Of a DNA stretch of 64,000 bases, positions 1 through 11,421 are shown piece after piece. How positions within the stretch are numbered: position 1 is the first letter of the stretch; every line of letters starts with the position of its first letter. The position numbers were made by a program, and so were the translations under genes. Source of the stretch: Hortaea werneckii (lineage: Eukaryota; Ascomycota; Dothideomycetes; Mycosphaerellales; Teratosphaeriaceae); contig JBAOKB010000096.1 in NCBI GenBank assembly GCA_037044905.1, forward strand, positions 1-64,000. The letters are read 5' to 3'. The notes beneath the pieces were generated by a model, which was given only the letters and a program-made list of their open reading frames with translations, searched no databases and was not told the DNA's origin.

Positions 1-420
1 TGTTGCCGGCTACGCACTCCGAGGGGCCTGGAACCTAGCTGAGCCAAAATCAAGAGACCGGAGCATGCTTTGGTGCCTCATTTTGTGCCATCGGTCAGTC
101 ATGATCCAGGACGTGGCCACTGAATGTACCCCACGCCATCCCACTTGTTTTAAGGAGCCGGCCTGGGGTAGCTCCTCATTAATAATTTGTGACTACGGTA
201 TTGGCACGACTGCCTTCCAAATTCCTTCGATGCCGAGTGATCGACGTTGCAGGAGACTCCGCGCTAAACGGATGTAGCCGGCGGTTGACGCACTATGGTC
301 TGTGCGCCTGTGAGCTTTTCTTCTCAGAAAAGGTCTTCGTCCGAAGTCGTAGGCTTTCTTTCCTGGTCGCACTTCTGCCCTCTTTCAAACAACAGGCTGA
401 AGCAGCAGCTGCAAGCGAAG
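1..420. other. 5' flank of pyrABCN, no gene seen
   Basis: No convincing coding region. The open frame running into the gene from about 295 gives a Ser/Phe-rich leader with no family resemblance, so it is taken as 5' UTR/promoter. Confidence 0.6.
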
Positions 421-3400
421 ATGGCCGGCCAGGAGATGGAGAGCATGATGGCTCTGGAAGTGAAGGACGGCGAGAACGCCCTTCGCTTCGCCGAGGGTCG
501 AAGCTTTGGAGCTCACCGCAGCGTTGCTGGAGAGCTGGTCTTCCAGACTGGTATGGTGGGTTATCCTGAATCCATAACGGATCCTTCCTACAGAGGCCAG
601 ATCTTGGTCATTACCTTCCCACTCGTTGGCAATTACGGTGTGCCTTCGCGGGAGGACAGAGACGCTGTCCTCCAAGACATCCCAGCGCACTTCGAAGCCG
701 CTGAGATTCACATCGCGGGTCTCGTCGTGGCCTCCTACGCCGGCGAGGAGTACTCGCACTACCTAGCCAAGTCTTCCCTCGGCTCGTGGTTGAAAGAGCA
801 AAACGTTCCTGCCGTATGCGGCGTAGACACCCGAGCCTTGACGAAGCGGATACGGGAAAATGGAAGCATGCTGGGCCGTCTGCTCATGCAGACTGGCAGC
901 GAGCGCGTGTCCGACGTTGCACCCACGGGTGCAGTGACCCCAAACGGCACCATGACACCGGCTAAGACGCCAATGGAGCCAAACATGAATGCTGTCAACG
1001 GCAAGCTGACGGCAAACGGCGCCAATGGCTACTTCAACCAGCGCAAGTACAAGGAGATCGCAACATACGATACGATCGATTGGTACGATCCGAACATCAG
1101 GAACCTAGTCGCTGATGGTAAGCTTGCCTTGCCTGCTAGTAGTCATAGTACATCGAATCTGATTCGTTTCCATAGTCTCAACGCCTCAGCCCAAGCTTTA
1201 CAGCCCAAGTGCGTCCAGTGCGTTGAAGCATCCGTCAGGTAGACCCGTGCGTGTTGTGTGTGTTGATGTTGGGTTGAAATTCAACCAGCTGCGATGTCTG
1301 GTCAACCGCGGCGTGGAGGTTGAGGTAGTGCCATGGGACTACGATTTCGCCCAACTTGCCGGCAAAGAGTACGACGGTCTCTTCATCTCCAACGGTCCTG
1401 GTGACCCGGCTTTCATGGAATCGACCGTCAAGCACATCCAGGCGACGATCGAGGAAGCTCGGATTCCGATCTTCGGTATCTGTTTGGGTCATCAGCTCAT
1501 GGCTCGTGCTGCTGGCGCTGATACCTTGAAGATGAAGTTCGGCAACCGTGGCCACAACATCCCTTGCACCAACTTGCTCTCTGGCAAGTGTTACATCACC
1601 TCTCAGAACCACGGATATGCTGTCAATGCCGACACCTTGCCAAAGGACTGGAGCGAGCTGTTCGTCAATGCCAACGACCACAGCAACGAAGGTATCCGCC
1701 ACGTCAGCCGACCATACTTCAGTGTGCAATTTCACCCGGAAAGTGCACCAGGACCTCGCGACACAGAGTTCCTGTTCGACGTCTTCATTCAGACCATCAT
1801 GGACGTCCTGAAGGACTCCAAGAAGATGCAACAACCAGTCAGCTTCCCTGGTGGTGACATTGCTGAGAACCGCGCGAAGAACCCTGTCCTGCATCCAAAG
1901 AAGGTTCTTGTGCTCGGCAGTGGTGGTCTCAGCATTGGTCAGGCCGGAGAGTTCGATTACTCTGGTAGCCAAGCCATCAAAGCGCTCAAGGAGGAAGGCA
2001 TCTACACGGTGCTCATCAACCCCAACATTGCGACTATTCAAACGTCGCAAGGCTTGGCTGACAAGGTCTACTTCCTGCCTGTCAACGCAGACTTTGTGCG
2101 CAAGGTCATCAAACAGGAAAAGCCAGACGCGATCTACTGCACTTTTGGCGGTCAGACCGCACTGCAAGTTGGTATTCAGCTTAAGGACGAATTTGAGTCG
2201 CTTGGCGTACAAGTGCTTGGTACGCCAATCGACACAGTCATTACCACCGAAGATCGTGAGCTCTTCGCACGGAGCATGGAGTCTATTGATGCACCGTGCG
2301 CCAAGTCCAAGTCCGCCAACAACATGCAGGAGGCTCTCGAGGCAGTCGATGGCATCGGCTACCCCGTTATTTGCCGCGCAGCTTACGCGCTTGGCGGATT
2401 GGGAAGTGGTTTCGCAGACAACAAGGAGCAGCTGATCGACCTTTGCAACAAGGCCTTTGCTGTTAGCCCGCAAGTGCTCATCGAAAAGAGTATGAAGGGC
2501 TGGAAAGAGGTCGAGTACGAGGTTGTCCGTGATGCACACGACAACTGTATCACCGTGTGTAACATGGAGAACTTCGATCCTTTGGGCATCCACACTGGTG
2601 ATTCCGTCGTTGTTGCGCCATCGCAGACTCTGTCAGACGAGGACTACAACATGCTCCGGACTACGGCCGTAAAGGTCATCCGTCACCTTGGAGTCGTGGG
2701 TGAGTGCAACATTCAATACGCTCTTAACCCCGAGAGCAGGGAATTCTGCATCATCGAGGTCAACGCTCGTCTCTCGAGATCTTCGGCTCTGGCGTCGAAG
2801 GCAACCGGCTATCCTCTCGCCTTCGTTGCGGCTAAGCTCGGTCTCAACATCCCATTGAACGAGATTAAGAACACAGTCACCAAGGTGACTTGCGCTTGCT
2901 TCGAGCCATCTCTCGACTACGTTGTTGTCAAGATTCCACGTTGGGATCTTAAGAAGTTCACGCGCGTCTCTACGCTGCTTGGCTCCTCTATGAAGAGTGT
3001 GGGTGAGGTCATGGCCATTGGCAGAACGTTCGAAGAAGCTATCCAAAAAGCTATCAGATCCGTCGACCCCAGTAACCTTGGATTCAACGAGACCAAAGCT
3101 CTGATGTCCATCGATATCGACACCGAGTTGCAGACACCGTCTGACCAGCGCATGTTCGCTATTGCCAATGCCATGCACAACGGCTATTCTGCCGAGAAGG
3201 TGTGGGAGTTGACCAAGATCGACCGTTGGTTCCTCTACCGCCTGAAGGGCCTATCGAACTTCAGCAAGGATATGGGAGCGCTCATGAAAGAGCACTCGGT
3301 CGACTCTGTGCCCATCAAGACCTTCCGCCGGGCGAAGGAGTTGGGCTTCTCGGACCGCCAGCTGGCTCTTTTCTGGGACAGCAACGAAGCCCACGTGCGT

Positions 3401-6231
3401 CGTGTCCGTGTTGACGCTGGTATCATGCCGGTGGTCAAGCAGATTGACACTGTCGCCGCCGAATTCCCCGCTTTCACTAACTACCTCTACACCACCTACA
3501 ATGGCGCCCAGCACGACATCCACTTTAACGACCAGGGTGTTATGGTCCTCGGCTCTGGTGTCTACCGTATTGGTTCTTCTGTGGAGTTCGACTGGTGCTC
3601 TGTACGTACCATTCGCACGCTGCGAGCCAATGGTCATAAGACGGTCATGGTCAATGTAAGTTCCCTTCCCGGCCCCGAGCTTCATGAAAATGCCACTACA
3701 TTGGACTCCCAAGCTAACTTCCTAACCGTTCAACCCGGAAACGGTCAGCACCGACTACGACGAAGCCGACCGCCTGTATTTCGAGAACATCACCCAAGAG
3801 ACAATTCTCGACATTTACGAATTGGAGCGATCGAGCGGTGTCATCATCTCTATGGGTGGACAAGTTCCAAACAACATTGCCCTCCCGCTGTACCGCTCCA
3901 ACGTCAAAATCTACGGCACATCCCCTGAGATGATCGATACGGCCGAGAACCGATACAAGTTCTCCCGCATGCTCGACAGACTGGGCGTCGACCAGCCGCA
4001 GTGGAAGGAGCTTACCAGCACGGAAGAGGCAAAGGAGTTCTGCCAACGGGTCAAGTACCCCGTCCTGGTCAGGCCTTCATACGTGCTTTCGGGTGCCGCT
4101 ATGAACACCGTGTACTCGGAGCATGACCTACACAACTACTTGGACCAAGCTGCTGCAGTCTCCAAGGAATACCCTGTGGTCATCACAAAGTACATCGAGA
4201 ACGCCAAGGAAATTGAAATGGACGCTGTGGCCAACAACGGAAAGATGATTGGCCACTTCATCTCGGAGCACGTCGAGAACGCTGGTGTCCACTCGGGTGA
4301 TGCCACCCTCATTCTGCCTCCTCAAGACCTGGACCCTGAGACTATTCGCAAGATCGAGGACGCTACCCGTAAGATTGGTGATGCGCTCAACGTCACTGGC
4401 CCGTACAACATTCAGTTCATTGCCAAGGATAACGACATCAAGGTCATCGAATGCAATGTCCGTGCCGCTCGATCTTTCCCATTCGTGTCCAAGGTCATGG
4501 GCTTGGATCTGATTGAGATGGCAACTAAGGCAATGACCGGCATCCCTGTCCGTGAATATCCGCCTTTGAACATTCCGGCAGATTATGTTGGTGTCAAGGT
4601 CCCGCAGTTCTCTTTCTCCCGTCTGTCTGGCGCAGACCCAGTCATGGGTGTGGAGATGGCATCAACGGGCGAGGTTGCTTGCTTTGGTCGTACCAAGTAC
4701 GAGGCCTACATCAAGGGTCTCGTCTCTACCGGTTTCAAACTCCCGAAGAAGAACATCTTGCTGTCCATTGGATCCTTCAAGGACAAGATGGAAATGCTTC
4801 CAGCTGTTCAGAGCCTTCACAAGCTCGGCTACAAGCTCTTTGCCACTGCTGGTACCGCTGACTTCTTCGAGGAACATGGAATTCCCGTTCAGTTCCTGGA
4901 AGCCCTCGGAGACGAGCACCAGAGGCAAGAGTACTCGCTCACGCATGCGCTGGCTAACAACCTCATTGACCTGTACATCAACTTGCCATCGAGCAACAAG
5001 TTCAGGCGTCCGGCAAACTACATGAGTAAGGGCTACCGCACTCGCCGTATGGCCGTCGACTACTCCACCCCGCTGGTTACCAATGTCAAGATCGCCAAGA
5101 TTCTGATCGAAGCCATTGCCCGTAACTACGACCTGAACGTCAGCAAGGTTGACTACATGACATTCACCGAGATGCCAGGAACTGCGCCAGCGCAGGCTCT
5201 TGTGCCTCAGCCAGACACATCTCGCAGCTTGGAAGAGCTGCTTCAGATGTCCCCGATCAAGGGCAAGGACATCGTGTCCGTCAAGCAGTTCACTAGGAAC
5301 GAATTGCACTTGCTATTCACCGTCGCCTCCGAGATGAGGCTGGGTGTTGAGCGTCAGGGTGCGCTCGACGTTCTCAAGGGCAAGGTGCTGGCCTTGATGT
5401 TCTACGAGCCTTCCACACGCACATCCGCATCTTTCGATGCGGCTATGAAGCGCCTGGGTGGTTCGACGATCATGATCAACGAGTCGCACTCGAGTACTCA
5501 GAAGGGTGAGACCTTGGCTGACACCATCCGTACGCTTGACATGTACACCGATGCTATCGTGCTCCGCCACCCCGACAACGAGAGCGCGGACACCGCTGCC
5601 AAGGCCGCTGATCACCCTATCCTCAATGCCGGCAACGGCTCGCGTGAGCACCCTACCCAGGCCTTCCTTGATCTGTTCACCATGCGTGAGGAGTTGGGCA
5701 CTGTCAACGGCTTGACCATCACCTTCGTTGGTGATCTTAAGTACGGCCGTACTGTGCACTCGCTGTGCGAGGTGCTCCAGCACTACAACGTCACCGTCCA
5801 GCTGGCCGCACCCAATGGACTCGCTCTGCCAAGCAAGGTCCGTGAAGCTCTGAAGTCGCGCGGCCAATTGTCCGTCGAGTCGGAGACTTTGACGCCGGAG
5901 ATGGTGGCCAACACGGATGTCCTGTACTGCACCCGTCTGCAGAAGGAGCGCTTCGAGCAGCCGGAGCTCTACGAGACCGTCAAGGACCAGCTGGTGGTCG
6001 ACGCAAAGACGCTCAAGAACGCCAAGAAGAACATGATCGTCATGCACCCTCTTCCGAGGAACATGGAGTTGTCCAAGGAAGTCGACGACGACCCGAGAGC
6101 TGCATACTTCAGACAGGTAAGACTTCTCCATTTACATTCAAAATTCTTTGAGCCAATTGCTAATATATTTCCAGATGCGCTACGGCATGTTCGTCCGCAT
6201 GGCCTTGTTGGCTCTCGTCATGTCCGGTTAA
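421..6231 (+). CDS. pyrABCN: CAD-like multifunctional protein: glutamine amidotransferase / carbamoyl-phosphate synthase / aspartate carbamoyltransferase
   Basis: Makes carbamoyl phosphate from glutamine, bicarbonate and ATP and joins it to aspartate, the first steps of de novo pyrimidine synthesis. Proposed exons 421-1117, 1176-3655, 3729-6116, 6175-6231 (1,873 aa). Order: GATase (nucleophile Cys in GICLGHQ near residue 332; QFHPES), two-lobed CPSase, MGS regulatory domain, ATCase (FYEPSTRTSA near 1617; HPTQAF; HPLPRN; C-terminal MRYGMFVRMALLALVM). Start 421 has A at -3 and leads straight into the GATase fold. Two oddities: the DHOase-like domain that fungal proteins carry between CPSase and ATCase is missing (about 60 residues of linker instead, and about 340 residues shorter than yeast Ura2), and intron 2 lacks an AG acceptor (CG at 3727-3728). 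The ATCase fusion excludes the arginine-specific enzyme. The family call is secure; the intron 2 boundary is inferred. Confidence 0.93.
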
Positions 6232-6518
6232 GGACGGATGCAACAAAAGTTGATAGATTGGTTGTTACATGTTGCCGCATAGCGAGGGCGTTCAAATTCT
6301 TAAACCCCAATGTTGATAGAGTAGCCTTTTCTGTTTCAAAATCGGGCGCAATTCATGGGAGTACATGACAAATGAAACGATAGCTGTGATGCCCACGTAT
6401 AGAAACTTTTCGTGGGGATTTGTATATTTTAATTTCACCAAAATTTACGAATATATTGTACTTATCAAAGTCGCTGTATAATTTGTATATATCCATCAAC
6501 CCCCTGTCGACGTCTCCA

Positions 6519-8567
6519 TCACACCATTTCCTCAGGCGTGCTCTTCCTCCGTCGATGCGTCAAGAACTCTCGATCTCTCTCCGAGAAAGTGGAGCGGAAG
6601 GGGGACTGGCCTTCTTCGGCTTGCTCGAGAATATCAGGCGCTGTTGCTGTGCTGATGGCGTGGAAACTGCTGGATAAGGCCTGAGATAGCCTTCTCCGGG
6701 CTGCTACACCTACTTTCGTGGGACTTGTCGAGGCTGAGACGCTCTCGCGTTTGATGAGGCTAGGTAGTGCGTCGAAGACGACTGATTTGCGCGGCGAGTG
6801 CTTGGGCGACTCGCTCGTAGGGGGTTGATACCCGGGTTCTTTATGAACTGGGAGTAGAGGTCCTTCGTCTGGCTCAGTGGCGTTCGGGCTTTGAGGTGAG
6901 TCTGGGTTTGTGATGAAGTATCTGAGGCTGTAGGTCTTGGGGCTTGTGTTATCGGTGCTTTGTCTTTTCAATACGCTTGGTCGGGTGATTGCGGTGGTCT
7001 TTGGAGCTGGGGTTTTCAAGGGGCTACGAGGCGATTTCAGGGCCTCGATGGGTACGAGCCCTCCTGTTGCATTGTGCGGGATGTCGCTTATTGGACTGTC
7101 GTCGTCTACGATGTGCACTTGGGGTTCATGGTGCTCGCTATCCCAAGATCTCCCATCGACGATCTGCACTACTCCAGGTTCGTATGACTCGGGGGATTGG
7201 GTGTACACACTCGTAAACAATGGCTGCGTTTCGACAGTTGCTGAGACCGTGCCAGCCTGAAAGGCGCCTTCGCTTTCCAAGGACACTTTTCTTTCGTCAA
7301 TACCTTGCTCGGCGTCGATTTGTTTTCTCTTCGGGAATGCAGTTCGCAAAATTGGGAGCTCGGAACGTTTGTGTGTCGGACTGCTCGTCTCACCGACGAC
7401 TGCCTTCCACAGCCCACTGACAACCGTATTACCCGCACTGTGGGATCGTTGAGCGGAAGAGGCACTCCCACTCTTCTGGTGCTGCAATGGCCTGCCAGAC
7501 ACTGGCGGGTCAACAGCGTTATTCCCCATGATCCTGCCGCCCTCACAAGCCTCAAGCCAGCTCTCAGCCCATTCTGCTTCCTCAAAGAAACCCTTCGCAT
7601 CCTCAATCGCCTTCCTGAACCATCGACTAGGACTATGGTCTCTCCTATCTAGCTGTTGCCTCGCAGCCCGACAGACACCTACATAAAAGCAACAGCGCCC
7701 GGCCAGCGCTCTCCCTTCAACAGTATCGTAGAGCTGCTTGTGGCTCCGGACTGATTGGTGAGCTCTACGAGCGAAAGCGGAGGCCTCTAACAAGATTTTC
7801 TCAGTTCTCACGTGCGGTCGCAGGTTTAAAAGTATTACAGCTGGTGACAAAGCCGCTTCGACTTCAAGTGCTGTCTTTGCAAATTCGGCTGGTAGTCTCG
7901 CATCTTCCCAAGAGGGTACTTTGTACGTACTGCTGGAGTGGACTTTCCTTGAATCGCCAGTGTTACTTGTTACGCTTTCTGTGCTCGTGGCGGTATTCCT
8001 GACGCATGCTTTTCCTTGTCCAGCGAGGGTCGAAGGATCGAAGTCAGTGGCAGGCACAGAAGCCGTAGAGGCCCCAAAGCTGTGTGGATGCGCGAAGCTG
8101 TTATGCTGCCCTGCACTTTCATCACATGAGGTAGGAAGCAACCCTTTCAACTTAAAAGCTTCTTTCTTTGCTCCTGAGGTCTTTTGCGTGTGCACTTGGT
8201 GTACTTTCTTGCCCTCCGTGTGTTTCTTAGCTGCCGCCCTGACATGATCACCGTCATCCATAGTCTTGACCAGGCCATCGCCAGTGCGATCAGGTCTCGC
8301 TTTGAATTCGACGACTACAGCTTCAGCTGTGGCACCTCTCCCTCCATTGTCACTTCCATCACTCTGCGTTTGGATTTTGGTCTTCGCTACTTCCGTCTCA
8401 ACAGGTCGAGGCGACTGCTGACGCCGGCTTGCAAGTGCGCTTGGGCGTTCAGGGTTTTGCACCCCGGGCGGCCGCGCGAGGCCTAGAGGAGGGTTGGCTT
8501 GGAGATGCTGCCGGTCCGTGGAGTTCTTTGGATGTTTCTGGACCTCCTCGGCCTGAGGAGCAGCCAT
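6519..8567 (-). CDS. hypothetical disordered protein with a central helical domain
   Basis: Single exon, 682 aa, product not recognised. The ATG at 8567 (MAAPQAEE) is the first real Met; the open frame upstream of it has only a TTG. Residues about 1-220 and 370-680 are low-complexity Ser/Pro/Arg/Lys-rich and probably disordered, with many SP/TP sites. A central helical block of about 115 residues (from AKTALEVEAALSP to EACEGGRIMG) looks like a small helical-repeat or MIT-type bundle; that likeness is impression only. The gene converges with pyrABCN (287 bp between stops). Length and protein-like composition support a real gene, but no function is proposed. Confidence 0.6.
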   Translation of the reverse strand: MAAPQAEEVQKHPKNSTDRQHLQANPPLGLARPPGVQNPERPSALASRRQQSPRPVETEVAKTKIQTQSDGSDNGGRGATAEAVVVEFKARPDRTGDGLVKTMDDGDHVRAAAKKHTEGKKVHQVHTQKTSGAKKEAFKLKGLLPTSCDESAGQHNSFAHPHSFGASTASVPATDFDPSTLAGQGKACVRNTATSTESVTSNTGDSRKVHSSSTYKVPSWEDARLPAEFAKTALEVEAALSPAVILLNLRPHVRTEKILLEASAFARRAHQSVRSHKQLYDTVEGRALAGRCCFYVGVCRAARQQLDRRDHSPSRWFRKAIEDAKGFFEEAEWAESWLEACEGGRIMGNNAVDPPVSGRPLQHQKSGSASSAQRSHSAGNTVVSGLWKAVVGETSSPTHKRSELPILRTAFPKRKQIDAEQGIDERKVSLESEGAFQAGTVSATVETQPLFTSVYTQSPESYEPGVVQIVDGRSWDSEHHEPQVHIVDDDSPISDIPHNATGGLVPIEALKSPRSPLKTPAPKTTAITRPSVLKRQSTDNTSPKTYSLRYFITNPDSPQSPNATEPDEGPLLPVHKEPGYQPPTSESPKHSPRKSVVFDALPSLIKRESVSASTSPTKVGVAARRRLSQALSSSFHAISTATAPDILEQAEEGQSPFRSTFSERDREFLTHRRRKSTPEEMV

Positions 8568-9418
8568 GTTCAGGTGCCGTCGGAGCGGCAAGTGAAACGT
8601 TGGGCTCAGGAAACTGGCGGCGACTTTGAGCTTCAGAAGCGGTGTCTAATCAGGCGTCGCCTTGTGTTAGCATTGCGTGCTGCACATAGAGGCCATGCTA
8701 GGTCGGCCGTTTCTTCTTCACAGACGCCGAGATGATATGGTCTTTGTTAATCATCACATGAACTCCGGATTTGGGTTGAAGCTCTGAGGCAGATCAGGAG
8801 CCGCAAAAAGGGAACAATGAAGATGCATCGCTTACCTGCGGCAATCAGCCATGGATAAGCATTTCGCACACGCATGTGAGCATGGTGATCATGCTTGAGC
8901 ATTCAATTCTCTAATACAGTGGTAAAAGTGTTAGTACTAGACATGCAGCGGAAAAGTCGCGCTTCGTGGAATGCAAAAGCATCTTCATTGTCCCATTACC
9001 TCATCAGAGGTCTCAATTAAGATATTCAGCGAGAAACCAAGTGCTCTTGACCTTTCGGTTCCCTGCCTTCCAACAACAAAATGTGATGTTTAGGCAGTAC
9101 CATCGTGTGCCTGCCTTTCTTAGCTGTCATTCCAGGGTCCGACCCAAACCTTGCCGGCATTGACTTCGCAAACCCCATAGGATTCTCAGGATCCCACGGC
9201 TGCTCCTCGCGCGAAGTCATTCCTTCGTTTCTCCTTCGCGGCGAAGGTAGCAAAGGTCGAGATCCACTTGTCGCCCTTGGCGGGCGTGATAAATCGCTTC
9301 TCCTACGCTTGGGAGCCACGTCTTGCGGAATTGCACCCTCGCTTGTTCTCGGCGGTGGCCGACGGATATCAAGTGAACTGGTCTTCGAAAGCAGGGTTCG
9401 TAGCGGACTAAAGACATC
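8568..9418. other. gap between two minus-strand genes; holds a possible C-terminal extension frame
   Basis: On the minus strand, 9418 to 9026 stays open in the same frame as the upstream PQ-loop gene after its TAG (about 130 codons, Arg/Ser/Pro-rich). It may be an extra exon or a former coding end. The rest, 8568-9025, shows no gene. Confidence 0.4.
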
Positions 9419-10680
9419 CTACGACCTTGTTCCTTGTCCCTGTGTCGCTCCAGTATCATTTTCATTCTCGCTGCTACTGCTTCTATCGGAGTCAATCTCA
9501 GGAGGAGTTGCGGCATAGAGCTGAGACAGGTGGCGTTTGCTAGCATCGCTGCGGTGTGTGTCGCGACCTCCGCTTCCAATAGGAAGCGTCTTGCTTCTTG
9601 TTGACTCGTAACTGGCGCGGCCCCTACTTCTGGTGGTATCGTAGCTGGCGCGCTTCTTACTCCTTGTCGTATTGTAGCTAGCGCGGTGATCTCCTCTTTG
9701 ATTTTGCCGTGACAGTAGGCTTGTTTGCTCGTTTACTTCCGCACCAGGCTCAGCCGTGCCGTCCACATCATCCAGGCGCGGGTAGTCATTGCTGTCGTCC
9801 ACCTCTTTCGCCAGTCGACGCCGAGCTAGATAGTACGATACAGCCAAGCACAGTAGCACACCCTGTAAGCATCCGGTCACCACGAACATCAACCAAGTAC
9901 TCCAACCCTCCCAGCCTACTCTGTTCCACAAGCTGAAAGCGAAGACAAACGCGCCTGGCACCTGAATGAACATTGTGATATAACTCAGGCTCTTGACATC
10001 GCCCAGCCGCCAGGTATACCATATCTGCGGCAAGTATTGGATTGCGGACAGCACGCCGGCGATGGAGCCAAGCGTGTTCGCCCAGAACTGGGTATGATGC
10101 GGCCAGGCGAAGACCAAAGCTGTGCTGATTATGCCGACAGTCAAAACGGCGAACAGGGTAGTAGAGCCCACAAGCACGGCGTTTCGTCGAGATGGTGGCG
10201 GGACTGAGCGAAGTGATGAGGAAGAAGCCGCGAGTTCATGATCGGAGGTTCCTGGGAAGAAGATGAGATAGAGCATCACCCTGCCATCTTGGTCAGTATT
10301 CCCCACACCGAAGCCGCCGCGACTGGGTGAAGTGCATACACAAACATGAAGCAGCCCCACTGCACTCCAATCTGTACCACGCCTAGCAGCGCACTTGCAC
10401 AGGCTCCGCCACTGATCTCTCGGCAGCACATCATGTCTTCGCGACTTGCCGGCAGAGTCAAAATGTTACCCATCGCCGCAATGCTGCTGAGCCCACCAAG
10501 TAGCACCCACCATGGCGAGAGGCCTTCGGAGGTTCCACATTTGATGATCTTGTAATGCTGCGGAATGTAGGATATGAAGATGCCAAGCACCAGGAGGATC
10601 GAGAGGCTGGTCGTGTACGGGTTCGGATAGGCGAGAGTATCGCAGTGGTGAGAGGCAAAGGAGAATACCGGAGTAGTCAT
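9419..10680 (-). CDS. PQ-loop repeat family membrane protein
   Basis: Two exons, 10680-10340 and 10280-9419 (400 aa). The 59-bp intron has GTATGC and CAG ends and splices in phase across a membrane segment (FMFVVMLYLIFFP). Seven hydrophobic segments and two PQ signatures are visible: YIPQHYKIIKCGTSEGLS in the first half and YLPQIWYTWRLGDVKSLS in the second, as in the PQ-loop/SWEET-like family, several members of which export cystine or basic amino acids from vacuoles. The specific substrate cannot be read. The C-terminal tail (about 150 aa) is hydrophilic and has three tandem RASYxxTRS units, possible phosphorylation sites. The start at 10680 has A at -3. An in-frame TAG ends the protein at 9419, but the frame stays open far beyond it. 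Confidence 0.85.
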
Positions 10681-11421
10681 CCTGTCTGCTCCCTTGGCTG
10701 ACAGGCGGGTCAAGTGATATCCTCTCCTTCGCTCCAAGATACAGTTGACGTGTATCACATTATGGGTGCTTCCAGTGCAGGACGATAGATTAGTACGCCA
10801 TATGGGGCTGCAAGGGATAAGTGCGATAAGCTAATGTGATGTGTTCTGTCCTACCTGGATTGCTACGGACATTCAAGTGCGACAAACAGCCGTTGCCGTC
10901 GATTGTTTTCGGTCTTGCAGCTTCCAAGCTTCCCCAGCTTCTCCGCAAAGATCTGCGGCTCCTCTTCAGCCTCATCCGTTTTTACTGCGTCACCGACTAG
11001 AGTGGACTTTGCCTTTCTTTGCAGTGCTTGCCTTTCAATGGCACTTCAGTGCGGGGTGTAACCCATGACATTCAACCAAGTACATGGATGTTCAAAGTAC
11101 GGCGACGGAATTTGGGTGTTTCAAACCCGCCTGGCGCCGTGTGGCCGTTCCTAGACTTTGGGACCTGAATCGGTCTAGACCTTGCCATTGAGATCGCACT
11201 CAGCATGTACTCATGATCGTCGCTCTCGTGGCCATGACGGAGTACCGCGGATCTTGACAAAATATACTTATACTAGCCGCCGAAGACTACATTGAAACAC
11301 AGCATTGCCCGCAACGATCTTCTCGTCATCTCCTCTGCATCTTCCATGACACCAATCTACTGTTCTCATTGAAACTTCTCGGACAAATACTTGATACAGA
11401 CGCTTTACACCGCAAGCCACA
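10681..11421. other. intergenic region, divergent promoters
   Basis: Lies between the starts of the minus-strand PQ-loop gene and the plus-strand secreted-protein gene, so it probably holds both promoters. No coding frame or RNA gene is supported. Confidence 0.6.

Noticed and set aside
1235..2593. 452-codon minus-strand frame opposite pyrABCN
   Set aside because: Mirror of a well-conserved gene with regular codon use; translation has no family resemblance.
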